11,549 nt of DNA from Paracoccaceae bacterium (GCA_027069385.1 JALXER010000334.1:1-11549), one strand, 5' to 3'; counted from the first letter of the stretch, positions 1-7,722 are shown. Notes: generated by a model from the letters alone, not told the origin. Numbers and translations: made by a program.

Positions 1-3
1 GCT

Positions 4-45
4 ATGTGCGTTCCCTCCCCCGCAAGCGGGGGAGGGAACGCACAT
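4..45. repeat. Perfect 20-bp inverted repeat upstream of potG
   Basis: Positions 4-23 and 26-45 are exact reverse complements separated only by AA. In RNA this would fold as a very stable hairpin with a small CAAG loop. One arm is C-rich (CCCTCCCCCGC) and the other G-rich. No T-run follows, so it is not a classical Rho-independent terminator. It ends 20 bases before the potG start codon. The expected upstream neighbour is the binding-protein gene potF, outside the window. Hairpins in this position often protect the upstream binding-protein mRNA and lower expression of the downstream permease genes; that role here is inference. The CCCCCGCAAGCGGGGG core also resembles dispersed palindromic repeats found in many alphaproteobacterial genomes. 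Confidence 0.85.
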
Positions 46-65
46 CGCGGCGAACGGGGGGAAAG

Positions 66-1193
66 ATGGAAAAGCAGCAATTGGCGGCGGATGCAAAGCC
101 GTGGCGCAACGACGCCGAAAAACCGTTTGTCCGGATCAGGAACATTACCAAGATGTTCGACGATCTGGCGGCGGTCAACGATGTCAGCCTTGATATCTAT
201 CGCGGCGAGTTATTCTGCCTGCTGGGCGGGTCGGGTTGCGGAAAATCGACCTTGCTGCGCATGCTGTCGGGGTTCGAGGTGCCAACCAGCGGCAGTATAG
301 AGATTGACGGGCAGGATATGACCGGCGTTGCGGCCAACCTGCGCCCCACCAACATGATGTTCCAGTCCTACGCCCTGTTCCCGCATATGTCGGTGGAAAA
401 GAACGTCGCTTACGGATTGCTGCGCGAGGGCGTGGGCAAGGCCGAGGCCATGCAGCGCACCGGTGATATGCTGTCGCTGGTCAAGCTTGACGGCTTTGCT
501 AACCGCAAGCCCCACCAGCTTTCGGGCGGACAGCAACAGCGCGTGGCGCTGGCGCGATCGCTGATCAAGCAGCCCAAGCTGTTACTGCTGGACGAACCGC
601 TGGGGGCGCTGGACAAAAAGCTGCGCGAGGAAACCCAGTTCGAGCTGATCCGCATTCAGGAAGATCTGGGCGTAACCTTTATCGTGGTGACCCATGATCA
701 GGAGGAGGCGATGACCCTGTCCACCCGTATCGGCGTGATGGATGCGGGCCGGATCGTGCAGGTCGGCGAGCCGCGCCAGATCTACGAAGACCCCAACAGC
801 AAATATGTGGCCGACTTTATCGGCTCGGTCAATATTTTCGACGCCGAAGTCGATGTGGCCGCACCCGATATGATGCGGGTCAACTCGGCCAGCGGCGCCA
901 TTCTGTGCGAGCCAAAACCCGGGCTGAGCGCCCGCCAGAAACTGCATATCGCGGTGCGCCCCGAGCGTATCCAACTGTCGCGCGACCCGATCAATGCTGC
1001 CAATGCCATGCAGGGCGTGGTCGAGGAGGTGGCTTATATGGGCAATCTGTCGGTCTATCGTGTGCGCCTGCAAGACGGCCATTGCCTGCGCGTAACCGCA
1101 GCCAACGGGCTGCACGAGGAAAACCCGATCACCTGGGACGAGCCGGTGCATATCGGCTGGGCCGCGGCGGCCAGTCTGGTGCTGACCTCATGA
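66..1193 (+). CDS. potG: Putrescine ABC transporter ATP-binding protein PotG
   Basis: This is the cytoplasmic ATPase that powers putrescine import through PotH and PotI. With the start at 66 it has 375 residues, close to E. coli PotG (377 by recall). The ABC domain shows Walker A GGSGCGKST (54-62), Q-loop Gln100 in MMFQSYALFPHM, signature LSGGQQQR (152-159), Walker B KLLLLDEP (171-178) and switch His210 in VVTHDQEEAM. A C-terminal TOBE-type region (about 260-372) contains the conserved AVRPERIQL. The reading frame extends upstream to position 6, but that would translate the palindrome; ATG 66 follows the purine-rich GGGGGGAAAG and gives the family-like N-terminus. The stop overlaps the potH start by 4 bases. 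FIGSVNIF and the C-terminal pattern favour PotG over PotA, and the Puu genes downstream support putrescine specificity. Confidence 0.95.
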   Translation: MEKQQLAADAKPWRNDAEKPFVRIRNITKMFDDLAAVNDVSLDIYRGELFCLLGGSGCGKSTLLRMLSGFEVPTSGSIEIDGQDMTGVAANLRPTNMMFQSYALFPHMSVEKNVAYGLLREGVGKAEAMQRTGDMLSLVKLDGFANRKPHQLSGGQQQRVALARSLIKQPKLLLLDEPLGALDKKLREETQFELIRIQEDLGVTFIVVTHDQEEAMTLSTRIGVMDAGRIVQVGEPRQIYEDPNSKYVADFIGSVNIFDAEVDVAAPDMMRVNSASGAILCEPKPGLSARQKLHIAVRPERIQLSRDPINAANAMQGVVEEVAYMGNLSVYRVRLQDGHCLRVTAANGLHEENPITWDEPVHIGWAAAASLVLTS

Positions 1194-2080
1194 ATGCGCG
1201 CGGGTTTCTGACGCGGCGCAATCTGGTGATTGCGATCCCGAATTTCTGGCTGATCCTGTTTTTCATGATCCCGTTCCTGGTGGTGCTGAAAATTTCGGTG
1301 GCCGAGTCGCGCATTGCCATTCCGCCCTATTCGCCCCTGTGGGACTGGGTTGACGGGGCGATGAAGTTCAACATCAACTTCGATAACTACGCCTATATGT
1401 GGGAGGATTCGTTATACATCAACGCCTATCTTTCCTCGATCAAAATCGCCACCATCGCCACCTTGCTGACCCTGCTGCTGGGCTACCCGATGGCCTATTA
1501 CATCGCGCGCAGCCCCGAGCCGCGCCGCTCTATCCTACTGTTGCTGGTGGTGCTGCCGTTCTGGACATCGTTTCTGCTGCGGGTCTATGCGTGGATCGGC
1601 ATTCTGAAAACCAACGGCATTCTGAATGCGGTGCTGCTTTGGGCGGGGATTATCGACGAACCGCTGGTGATCATGCAAACCAATGTGGCGGTCTATATCG
1701 GCATTGTTTACACCTATCTGCCTTTCCTGATTCTGCCGCTATACGCCAATCTGGTCAAGCTGGATGACACCCTGTTAGAGGCCTCGCGCGATCTGGGGGC
1801 CAGCCGGATTTCCAGCTTTTTCCGCATTACCCTGCCGCTGTCGATGCCCGGGATCATTGCTGGCTCTATGCTGGTGTTTATTCCGGTGATCGGGGAATAT
1901 GTGATTCCGACCCTGCTGGGCGGGCCGGATACGCTGATGATCGGCAAAGTGTTGTGGAACGAGTATTTCTCCAATCGTGACTGGCCGGTGGCCTCGGCGG
2001 TGGCGATCGTGATGCTGGCAATCATGATCATCCCGATCATGGTCTTGCGCCGCGCCCAGTCGAAGGGGGCCGAGGTATGA
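1190..2080 (+). CDS. potH: Putrescine ABC transporter permease PotH
   Basis: Inner-membrane permease subunit that forms the putrescine channel with PotI; 296 residues. A first hydrophobic segment (about 12-35, IPNFWLILFFMIPFLVVLKI) is followed by a periplasmic stretch and about five further membrane segments (roughly 80-104, 114-135, 164-188, 218-240, 266-286). The cytoplasmic EAA loop that docks on the ATPase is visible at about 197-222 (EASRDLGAS...TLPLSMPGI). AIPPY near residue 45, FWTSFLLRVYAWIGILK, GEYVIPTLLGGPD and NRDWPVASAVAI closely match what I recall of E. coli PotH and separate it from the shorter PotB. The frame is open further upstream, but ATG 1190 overlaps the potG stop as ATGA and gives a normal PotH start. 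The stop overlaps the potI start in the same way, implying translational coupling. Confidence 0.95.
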   Translation: MNARGFLTRRNLVIAIPNFWLILFFMIPFLVVLKISVAESRIAIPPYSPLWDWVDGAMKFNINFDNYAYMWEDSLYINAYLSSIKIATIATLLTLLLGYPMAYYIARSPEPRRSILLLLVVLPFWTSFLLRVYAWIGILKTNGILNAVLLWAGIIDEPLVIMQTNVAVYIGIVYTYLPFLILPLYANLVKLDDTLLEASRDLGASRISSFFRITLPLSMPGIIAGSMLVFIPVIGEYVIPTLLGGPDTLMIGKVLWNEYFSNRDWPVASAVAIVMLAIMIIPIMVLRRAQSKGAEV

Positions 2081-2865
2081 AGCTGCGTTTTACTCCCGTC
2101 GTCGCCTTGCTCGGCTTTCTGTTTCTGTACGGCCCGATTGTGTCGCTGGTGATCTACAGCTTTAACAAATCCAAGCTGGTGACGGTCTGGGGCGGCTGGT
2201 CAACCAAATGGTATGCGGAACTGTTCGCCAACCAGCAGATCATGGATGCGGCGTGGCTGTCGCTGAAGATCGGAGTGATCTCGGCCAGCGTGGCAACGGT
2301 GCTGGGCACCATGATGGCCATGGTGCTGGTACGCTTCAAGCGGGTGCGCGGGCGCGGGCTGATGGGCGGTATGGTGACCGGCCCCTTGGTGATGCCCGAT
2401 GTGATTATCGGCCTGTCGCTGTTGTTGCTGTTCGTATCGATGGAATCGCTGTTCGGCTGGCCGGCGGGGCGCGGGCTGACCACCATTCTGATTGCCCATA
2501 TCACCTTTAACATGGCCTTTGTCACCGTGGTGGTGCAATCGCGCCTGTCCGATATGGATGACAGCATCGAGGAGGCGGCGCTTGATCTGGGGGCCAGTCC
2601 GACGCGGGTCTTTTTCGACATAACCCTGCCGATGATCGCACCGGCGCTGATTTCGGGCTGGTTACTGGCCTTTACCCTTAGCCTTGACGATCTGGTGATC
2701 TCCAGCTTTGTGTCCGGCCCGGGGGCCACCACCCTGCCCATGGTGATCTTTTCCAAGGTGCGCCTTGGCGTGTCGCCCGATATCAACGCGCTGGCCGCAT
2801 TGATCGTGGCGGCGGTCAGTATCGGGATTATCACATCCGCCCTGTTGATGAGGAAAAAACGATGA
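2077..2865 (+). CDS. potI: Putrescine ABC transporter permease PotI
   Basis: Second inner-membrane permease subunit, 262 residues, partner of PotH. The N-terminal membrane segment (about 8-28, FLFLYGPIVSLVIYSF) runs into the PotI/PotC-type sequence FNKSKLVTVWGGWSTKWYAEL. Later segments lie near 62-86, 97-120, 133-153, 186-205 and 237-257. The EAA loop is at about 165-191 (EEAALDLGASPTRVFF...TLPMIAPAL), followed by SGWLLAFTLSLDDLVISSFVSGPGATTLP, typical of this subunit. It is slightly shorter than E. coli PotI mainly because the C-terminal tail after the last helix is trimmed to RKKR. ATG 2077 overlaps the potH stop and the gene's own stop overlaps the speB start, both as ATGA. Confidence 0.95.
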   Translation: MKLRFTPVVALLGFLFLYGPIVSLVIYSFNKSKLVTVWGGWSTKWYAELFANQQIMDAAWLSLKIGVISASVATVLGTMMAMVLVRFKRVRGRGLMGGMVTGPLVMPDVIIGLSLLLLFVSMESLFGWPAGRGLTTILIAHITFNMAFVTVVVQSRLSDMDDSIEEAALDLGASPTRVFFDITLPMIAPALISGWLLAFTLSLDDLVISSFVSGPGATTLPMVIFSKVRLGVSPDINALAALIVAAVSIGIITSALLMRKKR

Positions 2866-3821
2866 ACGGTGATCAGGCTTTTCGTGCCAAGGGCAACCGT
2901 GAACGCTGGCCCGAGATGACCTATGGCGGGGCGCTGTCGTTTCTGCGCCGGCGCTATAGCCGCGATCTGGACGGTGTGGATGTAGTGGTGTCGGGCATCC
3001 CCTATGACAGCGCCGTCACCTATCGTTCCGGCTGTCGTCTGGGGCCGCGCGCCATCCGCGAGGCCTCGGTGCAACTGGCCGAGTTGGAGGCGTTTCCCTT
3101 TGGCTTTGACCCGTTCAAGACGCTGGCAGTGGTCGATTACGGCGATTGCATGCTCAACCCGCATGACGCGGCATCGGTGCCGGGCACTATTCAGGACCAT
3201 GCGGCACATATTCTGGCCAGCGGGGCAAAGATGCTCAGCTTTGGCGGCGATCATTTCGTAGCCTATCCGTTGATCAAGGCGCATGCGGACAGGCACGGCC
3301 CCGTCGCGCTGATCCAGTTTGACGCCCATTGCGACACATGGGAGGATCACGGCGGCATTGACCACGGCACCATGTTTGCCCGCGCCGCCGCCGAGGGGGT
3401 GATCGATGTGGCGCGCTCGACCCAGATCGGGCTGCGCACCCATAATAACAGCGACCACGGCTTCGAGATTCTGACCGCGCCGTGGGTGCATCGCAACGGC
3501 ATCGATGCGGCGCTGGAGGTGATCACCGCGCGGGCGGGCGATGCGCCGGTCTATATTTCCTTTGATGTGGACGGGCTGGATCCGGCCTTTGCGCCGGGCA
3601 CCGGAACGCCGGTTACGGGCGGGCTGGCCAGTTGGCAGGCGCTGGAACTGATCCGCGGGCTGGGCGGGCTTAATCTGGTGGGCATGGACGTGGTAGAGGT
3701 CTCTCCGCCCTATGACCACGCCGAAATTACCGCGCTGGCTGCCGCGAGCGTGGCGCATGATTTCCTGTGTTTGCTTGCGCAGCAAAAAGGCGCTAAACCC
3801 AACCCAACCGGCCGAACCTGA
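2862..3821 (+). CDS. speB: Agmatinase (ureohydrolase family)
   Basis: Predicted cytoplasmic binuclear-manganese enzyme that hydrolyses agmatine to putrescine and urea; 319 residues. The ureohydrolase metal motifs are complete: GGDH (128-131, ligand His131), DAHCD (154-158; Asp154, His156, Asp158) and SFDVDGLDPAFAPGTGTPV (from 233; Asp235 and Asp237). The N-terminal GIPYDSAVTYRSGCRLGPRAIREAS is typical of agmatinases rather than arginases. ATG 2862 overlaps the potI stop as ATGA and puuA begins 8 bases after the stop, so the enzyme is built into a putrescine uptake and catabolism operon. It would supply intracellular putrescine to PuuA from agmatine. A related guanidino substrate such as 4-guanidinobutyrate cannot be excluded from sequence alone; context favours agmatine. 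Confidence 0.88.
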   Translation: MNGDQAFRAKGNRERWPEMTYGGALSFLRRRYSRDLDGVDVVVSGIPYDSAVTYRSGCRLGPRAIREASVQLAELEAFPFGFDPFKTLAVVDYGDCMLNPHDAASVPGTIQDHAAHILASGAKMLSFGGDHFVAYPLIKAHADRHGPVALIQFDAHCDTWEDHGGIDHGTMFARAAAEGVIDVARSTQIGLRTHNNSDHGFEILTAPWVHRNGIDAALEVITARAGDAPVYISFDVDGLDPAFAPGTGTPVTGGLASWQALELIRGLGGLNLVGMDVVEVSPPYDHAEITALAAASVAHDFLCLLAQQKGAKPNPTGRT

Positions 3822-3829
3822 GGTTACCC

Positions 3830-5200
3830 ATGTCCCTGCCCAAATCGATGCAATACATCGCCAAAATGCCCGAATCCGTGTCCGACTGGCTGAATGGCCG
3901 CCGGGTCGAGGAAATCGAATGCGTGATTGCCGATATGGCCGGCGTGTCGCGCGGCAAGGCCATGCCCAGCAAGAAATTCAGCCGCGAGGAGCGGGTATTC
4001 CTGCCCCAGTCGATCTTTTTCCAGACCATTGACGGGCAATATGTGGATATGGAAATCGAAAACCAGTGGACCGAGAGCGATATGCTATTGGTGCCCGATT
4101 ATGCCACCGCCACCGCCGCGCCATGGGCGGGGGATGTGACGTTGCAGGTTATTCATGATGTGCTGAACATGGACGGAACCCCGGTAGAGGTGGTGCCGCG
4201 CAATGTGCTTAGACGGGTGCTGGGCCTTTATGCCGCCGAGGGCTGGACGCCGGTAGTTGCGCCCGAGCTTGAATTCTATCTGACCCGCCCCAACACCGAC
4301 CCCAACCAGCCGATCGAACCGCCCATGGCGCGCACCGGTCGGCGGGTGGCCTCGCGTCAGGCCTATTCGATGGTGGCGGTCGATGATTACGGCAAGGTGA
4401 TCGATGATATCTATGACTTTGCCGAGGCGCAAGGCTATGAGATCGATACCATTATTCAGGAAGGCGGCGCGGGCCAGATCGAAATCAACCTGATCCACGG
4501 CGACCCGATAAAGCTGGCCGATCAGGTGTTCTATTTCAAACGGATGATCCGCGAGGCGGCCTTTCGTAACAATTGCTATGCAACCTTCATGGCCAAACCG
4601 ATGCAAGACGAACCGGGCAGCGCCATGCATATCCATCATTCGGTGCTGGGGGCGGACGGGAAGAACGTGTTCAATTCACCCGATGACCAGCCAACCGACC
4701 TGTTTTACAGCTTTCTTGCCGGTCTGCAAAAATATGTGCCCAACGCGATCAGCCTGTTTGCGCCCTATGTGAATTCCTATCGGCGCTATGTCGCTTCCGG
4801 CTCGGCGCCGATCAATCTGGAATGGGGCGAGGATAACCGCACCACGGGTATCCGCGTGCCGATATCGGGGGCCGATGCACGGCGGGTCGAAAACCGCGTC
4901 GTGGGCATGGATTGCAACCCCTATCTGGGCATTGCCGCCTCGCTGGCCTGTGGATATCTGGGGATGAAAAACGGGCTGAAGCCGCGCAGCCAGATGAAGG
5001 GCGAAGCCTATGACGCCGATCACGGCCTGCCGCGTTCACTGCTAAGCGGGCTGGATATGTTCGAGCAGGCACCCGAGTTGCGCAAGGTGCTGGGGAACGG
5101 GTTCAGCGATGTTTACAGCGCCCTCAAGCGCCACGAAGCCGAGGCGTTTCTTCAGGTGATAAGTCCGTGGGAGCGCGAGCATCTGTTGCTGAACGTATAG
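3830..5200 (+). CDS. puuA: Gamma-glutamylputrescine synthetase (glutamine synthetase family)
   Basis: Cytoplasmic ATP-dependent ligase joining L-glutamate to putrescine, first step of the Puu pathway; 456 residues. The glutamine-synthetase fold is recognisable: an N-terminal beta-grasp part (about 25-110, ECVIADMAGVSRGKAMP), then the catalytic part with PELEFYL (Glu146, Glu148), EGGAGQIEINL (from 211), MHIHHS (266-271), EDNRTTGIRVP (334-344), ENR (354-356) and NPYLGIAASLACGYLGM. No recognisable adenylylation-loop tyrosine is seen near the C-terminus, as expected for PuuA rather than GlnA. ATG 3830 follows GAGG with suitable spacing, 8 bases after speB. The family also contains other gamma-glutamyl-amine ligases; transporter, agmatinase and nearby puuB make putrescine the best substrate. 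The last 25 or so codons overlap an opposite-strand gene. Confidence 0.88.
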   Translation: MSLPKSMQYIAKMPESVSDWLNGRRVEEIECVIADMAGVSRGKAMPSKKFSREERVFLPQSIFFQTIDGQYVDMEIENQWTESDMLLVPDYATATAAPWAGDVTLQVIHDVLNMDGTPVEVVPRNVLRRVLGLYAAEGWTPVVAPELEFYLTRPNTDPNQPIEPPMARTGRRVASRQAYSMVAVDDYGKVIDDIYDFAEAQGYEIDTIIQEGGAGQIEINLIHGDPIKLADQVFYFKRMIREAAFRNNCYATFMAKPMQDEPGSAMHIHHSVLGADGKNVFNSPDDQPTDLFYSFLAGLQKYVPNAISLFAPYVNSYRRYVASGSAPINLEWGEDNRTTGIRVPISGADARRVENRVVGMDCNPYLGIAASLACGYLGMKNGLKPRSQMKGEAYDADHGLPRSLLSGLDMFEQAPELRKVLGNGFSDVYSALKRHEAEAFLQVISPWEREHLLLNV

Positions 5201-5960
5201 GCTGCACGATGGCGTTCAGCTTGTCGGTGAAATAGGCGATCACCTCTTGCAGGGCCTCGTGGGTCGGTGTGCCTTCCCGATCAACGAAATGACCGGTCAG
5301 GATGGAATGCTTGTCGCCCGGCAGGGTGTTCAGTCTGATGCGCTGCCGGTCATCGTTGAATGCGGCGTCCAGCGAATTGAATTTGGCGGCAGTGCATGCC
5401 TTGTCCCCCTTGAAGCGCATTGCGATCATCGCGCCTTTTTCGTCCAGCGCCCCGCGCACCTCGGCGATATCCTGATCGGACATATGCAGGGCATCCGGGC
5501 CGAACAGGGGCAAAGACGGCTGCGCGGCCACCCCGGCCAGCACCGCATCATCGGCCATCAGCGAAATCGCGAAATTGCCCGTCAGACACATGCCGATCAC
5601 CCCGATGCCGCGCACCTGATGCTTTTTGCGGGTATCGTCGCACAGCGCTGCCAGCCACGCCACCACCGGGCTTGTCTTGTGTCTGGCAAACAGGGCGAAT
5701 TCGCGGCGCATACAAAACAGCCGCGCGACATTGCCAACAATGGAAAACTTGCCAAGCGGCCCGAACAGATGCGGCATGACCACACTAAAACCGGCGGCGA
5801 TCAGATCATCGGCCAGCCGCAGGGTTTCGACTCCGATACCCGGCAGTTCCTGAATGATCAGCACTACAGGGCCGGCGCCCTTGGTATATACATCATGTGA
5901 AAGCGGTTTTCCGTCAACCAGATCGGTTGTGAAAACGGTTTTGTCCCAATCAGACAACAT
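5124..5960 (-). CDS. Dienelactone hydrolase family protein
   Basis: Predicted cytoplasmic alpha/beta-hydrolase of the dienelactone hydrolase (DLH) family, 278 residues; the true substrate is unknown. Family features are the conserved glutamate in IIQELPGIG (Glu38), the nucleophile elbow GMCLTGNF with Cys125, an aspartate candidate in KGDKAC (Asp186), and the histidine in PGDKHSILTGHF (His218). This fits the Cys-Asp-His triad of the family. No signal peptide or membrane segment is seen. The start is supported by AGGAG 7 bases upstream (5968-5972 on the + strand). The DLH domain seems to end near residue 250. The remaining tail (RSATDARAPTDLSPEETPRLRGA) is low-complexity and read from the antisense of the puuA 3' end. 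It lies 121 bp downstream of the PstS-OmpA gene on the same strand, with an AT-rich stretch (about 5983-6030) between that may hold a promoter. Confidence 0.85.
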   Translation of the reverse strand: MLSDWDKTVFTTDLVDGKPLSHDVYTKGAGPVVLIIQELPGIGVETLRLADDLIAAGFSVVMPHLFGPLGKFSIVGNVARLFCMRREFALFARHKTSPVVAWLAALCDDTRKKHQVRGIGVIGMCLTGNFAISLMADDAVLAGVAAQPSLPLFGPDALHMSDQDIAEVRGALDEKGAMIAMRFKGDKACTAAKFNSLDAAFNDDRQRIRLNTLPGDKHSILTGHFVDREGTPTHEALQEVIAYFTDKLNAIVQPIRSATDARAPTDLSPEETPRLRGA

Positions 5961-6081
5961 GCCCCGACTCCTACTCGTTACGCAAAAACTGTTAAAAATC
6001 CATCAAGTAATCATCCGTTAACATAAAATCTCCCGCGTGGAAAGGCCGCCGTGCCGGGATGCGCGAAAACGTGAACAGGGC

Positions 6082-7674
6082 CTAGCGGATGGTGCGGATC
6101 CAGACTTCGACGCGCCGGTTCATCGAACGGTTTTCCGGCGTGGTGTTGCAGGCGATGGGCGAAAATTCCCCGAACCCCTGCGCCGAGAACTGATACCGGC
6201 CTGCGTCACCGCCCATCGACTCGATCACCATTTCCATCACTTTTCTGGCGCGGTTCAGCGACAGACGCCGGTTTTGCGACGAGGTGCCGTCGGAGTCCGA
6301 AAACCCGGCGAACAGAACCTCTTTGCCGGTCATGTCCTGCGACAGGATATAGTCAACCAGCCGTGGAATGTCGCCAATTGCCTGAATGTTCAGGTCCGAA
6401 CTGCCGGACTGGAACCGGAAGGTGGTGGACAGGCGGTCGGCGCGCGAAAATGCCGCCAGCGTGTCGCGCAGCCGTGACAGCGTCAGGCCGCTCTGGTCCT
6501 CGACCACGGCATCAAGCATGCGCTGGCCTTGGCGTTCGACCGGCAGGCTCAGCACGGTCTGGTTGACAAAACCGGTATCGGCAATGGCGCGCTGCGCCTG
6601 ATCGGATTGCACGAATTGCAAGAACCCCTCGATCTTGGCGGTGCGTTCCTCGCCGCCCTCGAAACGTGCTGACGAGGCATAGAGGTATAATTCGCGCGTT
6701 AACGGATATTCGCCCGATTTGATCGAAAACTCGGTGGGGCGGGCGGTCAGCCCGCAGGAATCCTGTATCATGATGGCGCGGGTGTTGCCCTGAAAGGCAA
6801 AGCTGGTAAAGCCGATTCCGTTCGGGTCCGAAGCAACTGCCGCTGCAAGTGCTGCGTCGGATTCAAAGCTGAACACCTGATTGGCGAAGCGCGTGCCGGT
6901 CTGGCTCAGGAATTGCGACGCAAAGAATTCGGCACTGCCCGAGCCATCGTTGCGCACATAAAGGTTGATCGGTGCGTTTGGCCCGCCAACCTGCCGCCAG
7001 TTGCCGATCTGCCCCGAGAAAATCGCCGATATCTGCGCCGGAGTCAGCGCCGAAACCGGGTTGCCCTGCGCCACGGTAATGATCAGCCCGTCCAGCCCGA
7101 TCACATACTGGTTGCTCGGGTCGCTGGCATCGCCAAGCCCCGCATTGGCCATTTCGCGCACCTCGGCGGGGTCCATTCTGCGCGAGGTCAGGGCGATATC
7201 CGCGGTGCCGTCCAGCAAATCCTGAATGCCGCTTTGCGACCCGTGCGAGACCAGTTCGACATTGGCAAACGGGTTCAGGTCGTCATCCTGAATGGTGTAA
7301 ACCCGCGTCTGGGTCTGTTCATTGGCATCCAGCGTTTCAAACACGTTCAGGCCATAGGCGGCGCTAAAGGTGTTGATCAGGTTCGGCATCAGGCTGGCCC
7401 CGATCGTGTTGGAACCGGACACCACAAAACCGTTGGGGTTTCGCAGGACCATGGGGCAACCCTCGCCCTCGCAATCGACCAGTTCGCGCGGGATTCGCAT
7501 CTCGCCAACGGCGGTCTGGACGACATATGCGCCGTTTTCCAGACCGATCAGTTCGCCCTCCAGCGAGATGCTTTGATCCTTGGAAGTCAGCGAGACCATC
7601 TCGGCCATGGCGTGGGTGGGCAGGGCAAAAAGGCCTGCAAGGAATACATTTCTAACGGTACTAATATACGTCAT
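6082..7674 (-). CDS. Secreted PstS-like substrate-binding protein fused to an OmpA domain
   Basis: Predicted periplasmic protein of 530 residues with three modules. A signal peptide (about 1-24, ending HAMA before EMVSL) leads into a small beta-rich module (about 25-78) ending in a close cysteine pair, DCEGEGCP (Cys68, Cys73). A PBP-like/PstS domain (about 83-375) shows SGSNTIGASLMPNL, SHGSQSGIQDLLDGTADIALTSRRM, IFSGQIGNWRQVGG and RNDGSGSAEFF, typical of phosphate-binding proteins. A C-terminal OmpA-type domain (about 413-528) has FRFQSGSSDLN, GFSDSDG, NRRLSLNRARKV and NRSMNRRVEVWI, which normally binds peptidoglycan. ATG 7674 is chosen over an upstream in-frame ATG at 7761 because it has GGAGAG before it, begins the signal peptide, and lies downstream of a good promoter. 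Likely role: wall-anchored capture of phosphate or another oxyanion. No pst permease genes are nearby. Confidence 0.88.
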   Translation of the reverse strand: MTYISTVRNVFLAGLFALPTHAMAEMVSLTSKDQSISLEGELIGLENGAYVVQTAVGEMRIPRELVDCEGEGCPMVLRNPNGFVVSGSNTIGASLMPNLINTFSAAYGLNVFETLDANEQTQTRVYTIQDDDLNPFANVELVSHGSQSGIQDLLDGTADIALTSRRMDPAEVREMANAGLGDASDPSNQYVIGLDGLIITVAQGNPVSALTPAQISAIFSGQIGNWRQVGGPNAPINLYVRNDGSGSAEFFASQFLSQTGTRFANQVFSFESDAALAAAVASDPNGIGFTSFAFQGNTRAIMIQDSCGLTARPTEFSIKSGEYPLTRELYLYASSARFEGGEERTAKIEGFLQFVQSDQAQRAIADTGFVNQTVLSLPVERQGQRMLDAVVEDQSGLTLSRLRDTLAAFSRADRLSTTFRFQSGSSDLNIQAIGDIPRLVDYILSQDMTGKEVLFAGFSDSDGTSSQNRRLSLNRARKVMEMVIESMGGDAGRYQFSAQGFGEFSPIACNTTPENRSMNRRVEVWIRTIR

Positions 7675-7693
7675 TGGCTCTCCTGAATGGGGT

Positions 7694-7722
7694 ATTGTTG
7701 AATATTTTTCGATTTCAGTCAA
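7694..7722 (-). promoter_or_regulatory. Sigma-70-type promoter for the PstS-OmpA gene
   Basis: Read on the - strand, TTGACT (7717-7722) and AACAAT (7694-7699) are separated by exactly 17 bases, with an A/T-rich spacer. Transcription would begin near 7687, leaving a short leader of about 13 bases that just contains the AGGAGAG ribosome-binding site (7678-7684). This supports translation from 7674 rather than from the in-frame ATG at 7761, which lies upstream of the promoter. I saw no clear Pho-box direct repeat here, so phosphate control is not evident. Confidence 0.55.

Noticed and set aside
6..65. Upstream in-frame start for potG at position 6
   Set aside because: The extra 20 residues would come from translating the palindrome and have no counterpart in PotG proteins; ATG 66 has a purine-rich site and a normal N-terminus.
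2154..3785. A 543-codon open frame on the - strand opposite potI and speB
   Set aside because: It is the antisense shadow of two well-identified genes, has no recognisable domain, is rich in Arg, His and Gln as shadow frames in GC-rich DNA usually are, and has no promoter context.
5990..6023. TGTTAA and TTAACA inverted pair upstream of the DLH-family gene
   Set aside because: The arms are only six bases with a 22-base gap in an AT-rich stretch, well within what chance would produce.
6913..7686. A 257-codon open frame on the + strand opposite the PstS-OmpA gene
   Set aside because: It lies entirely antisense to clear PstS-domain sequence and would start within it, with no convincing ribosome-binding site or motif.
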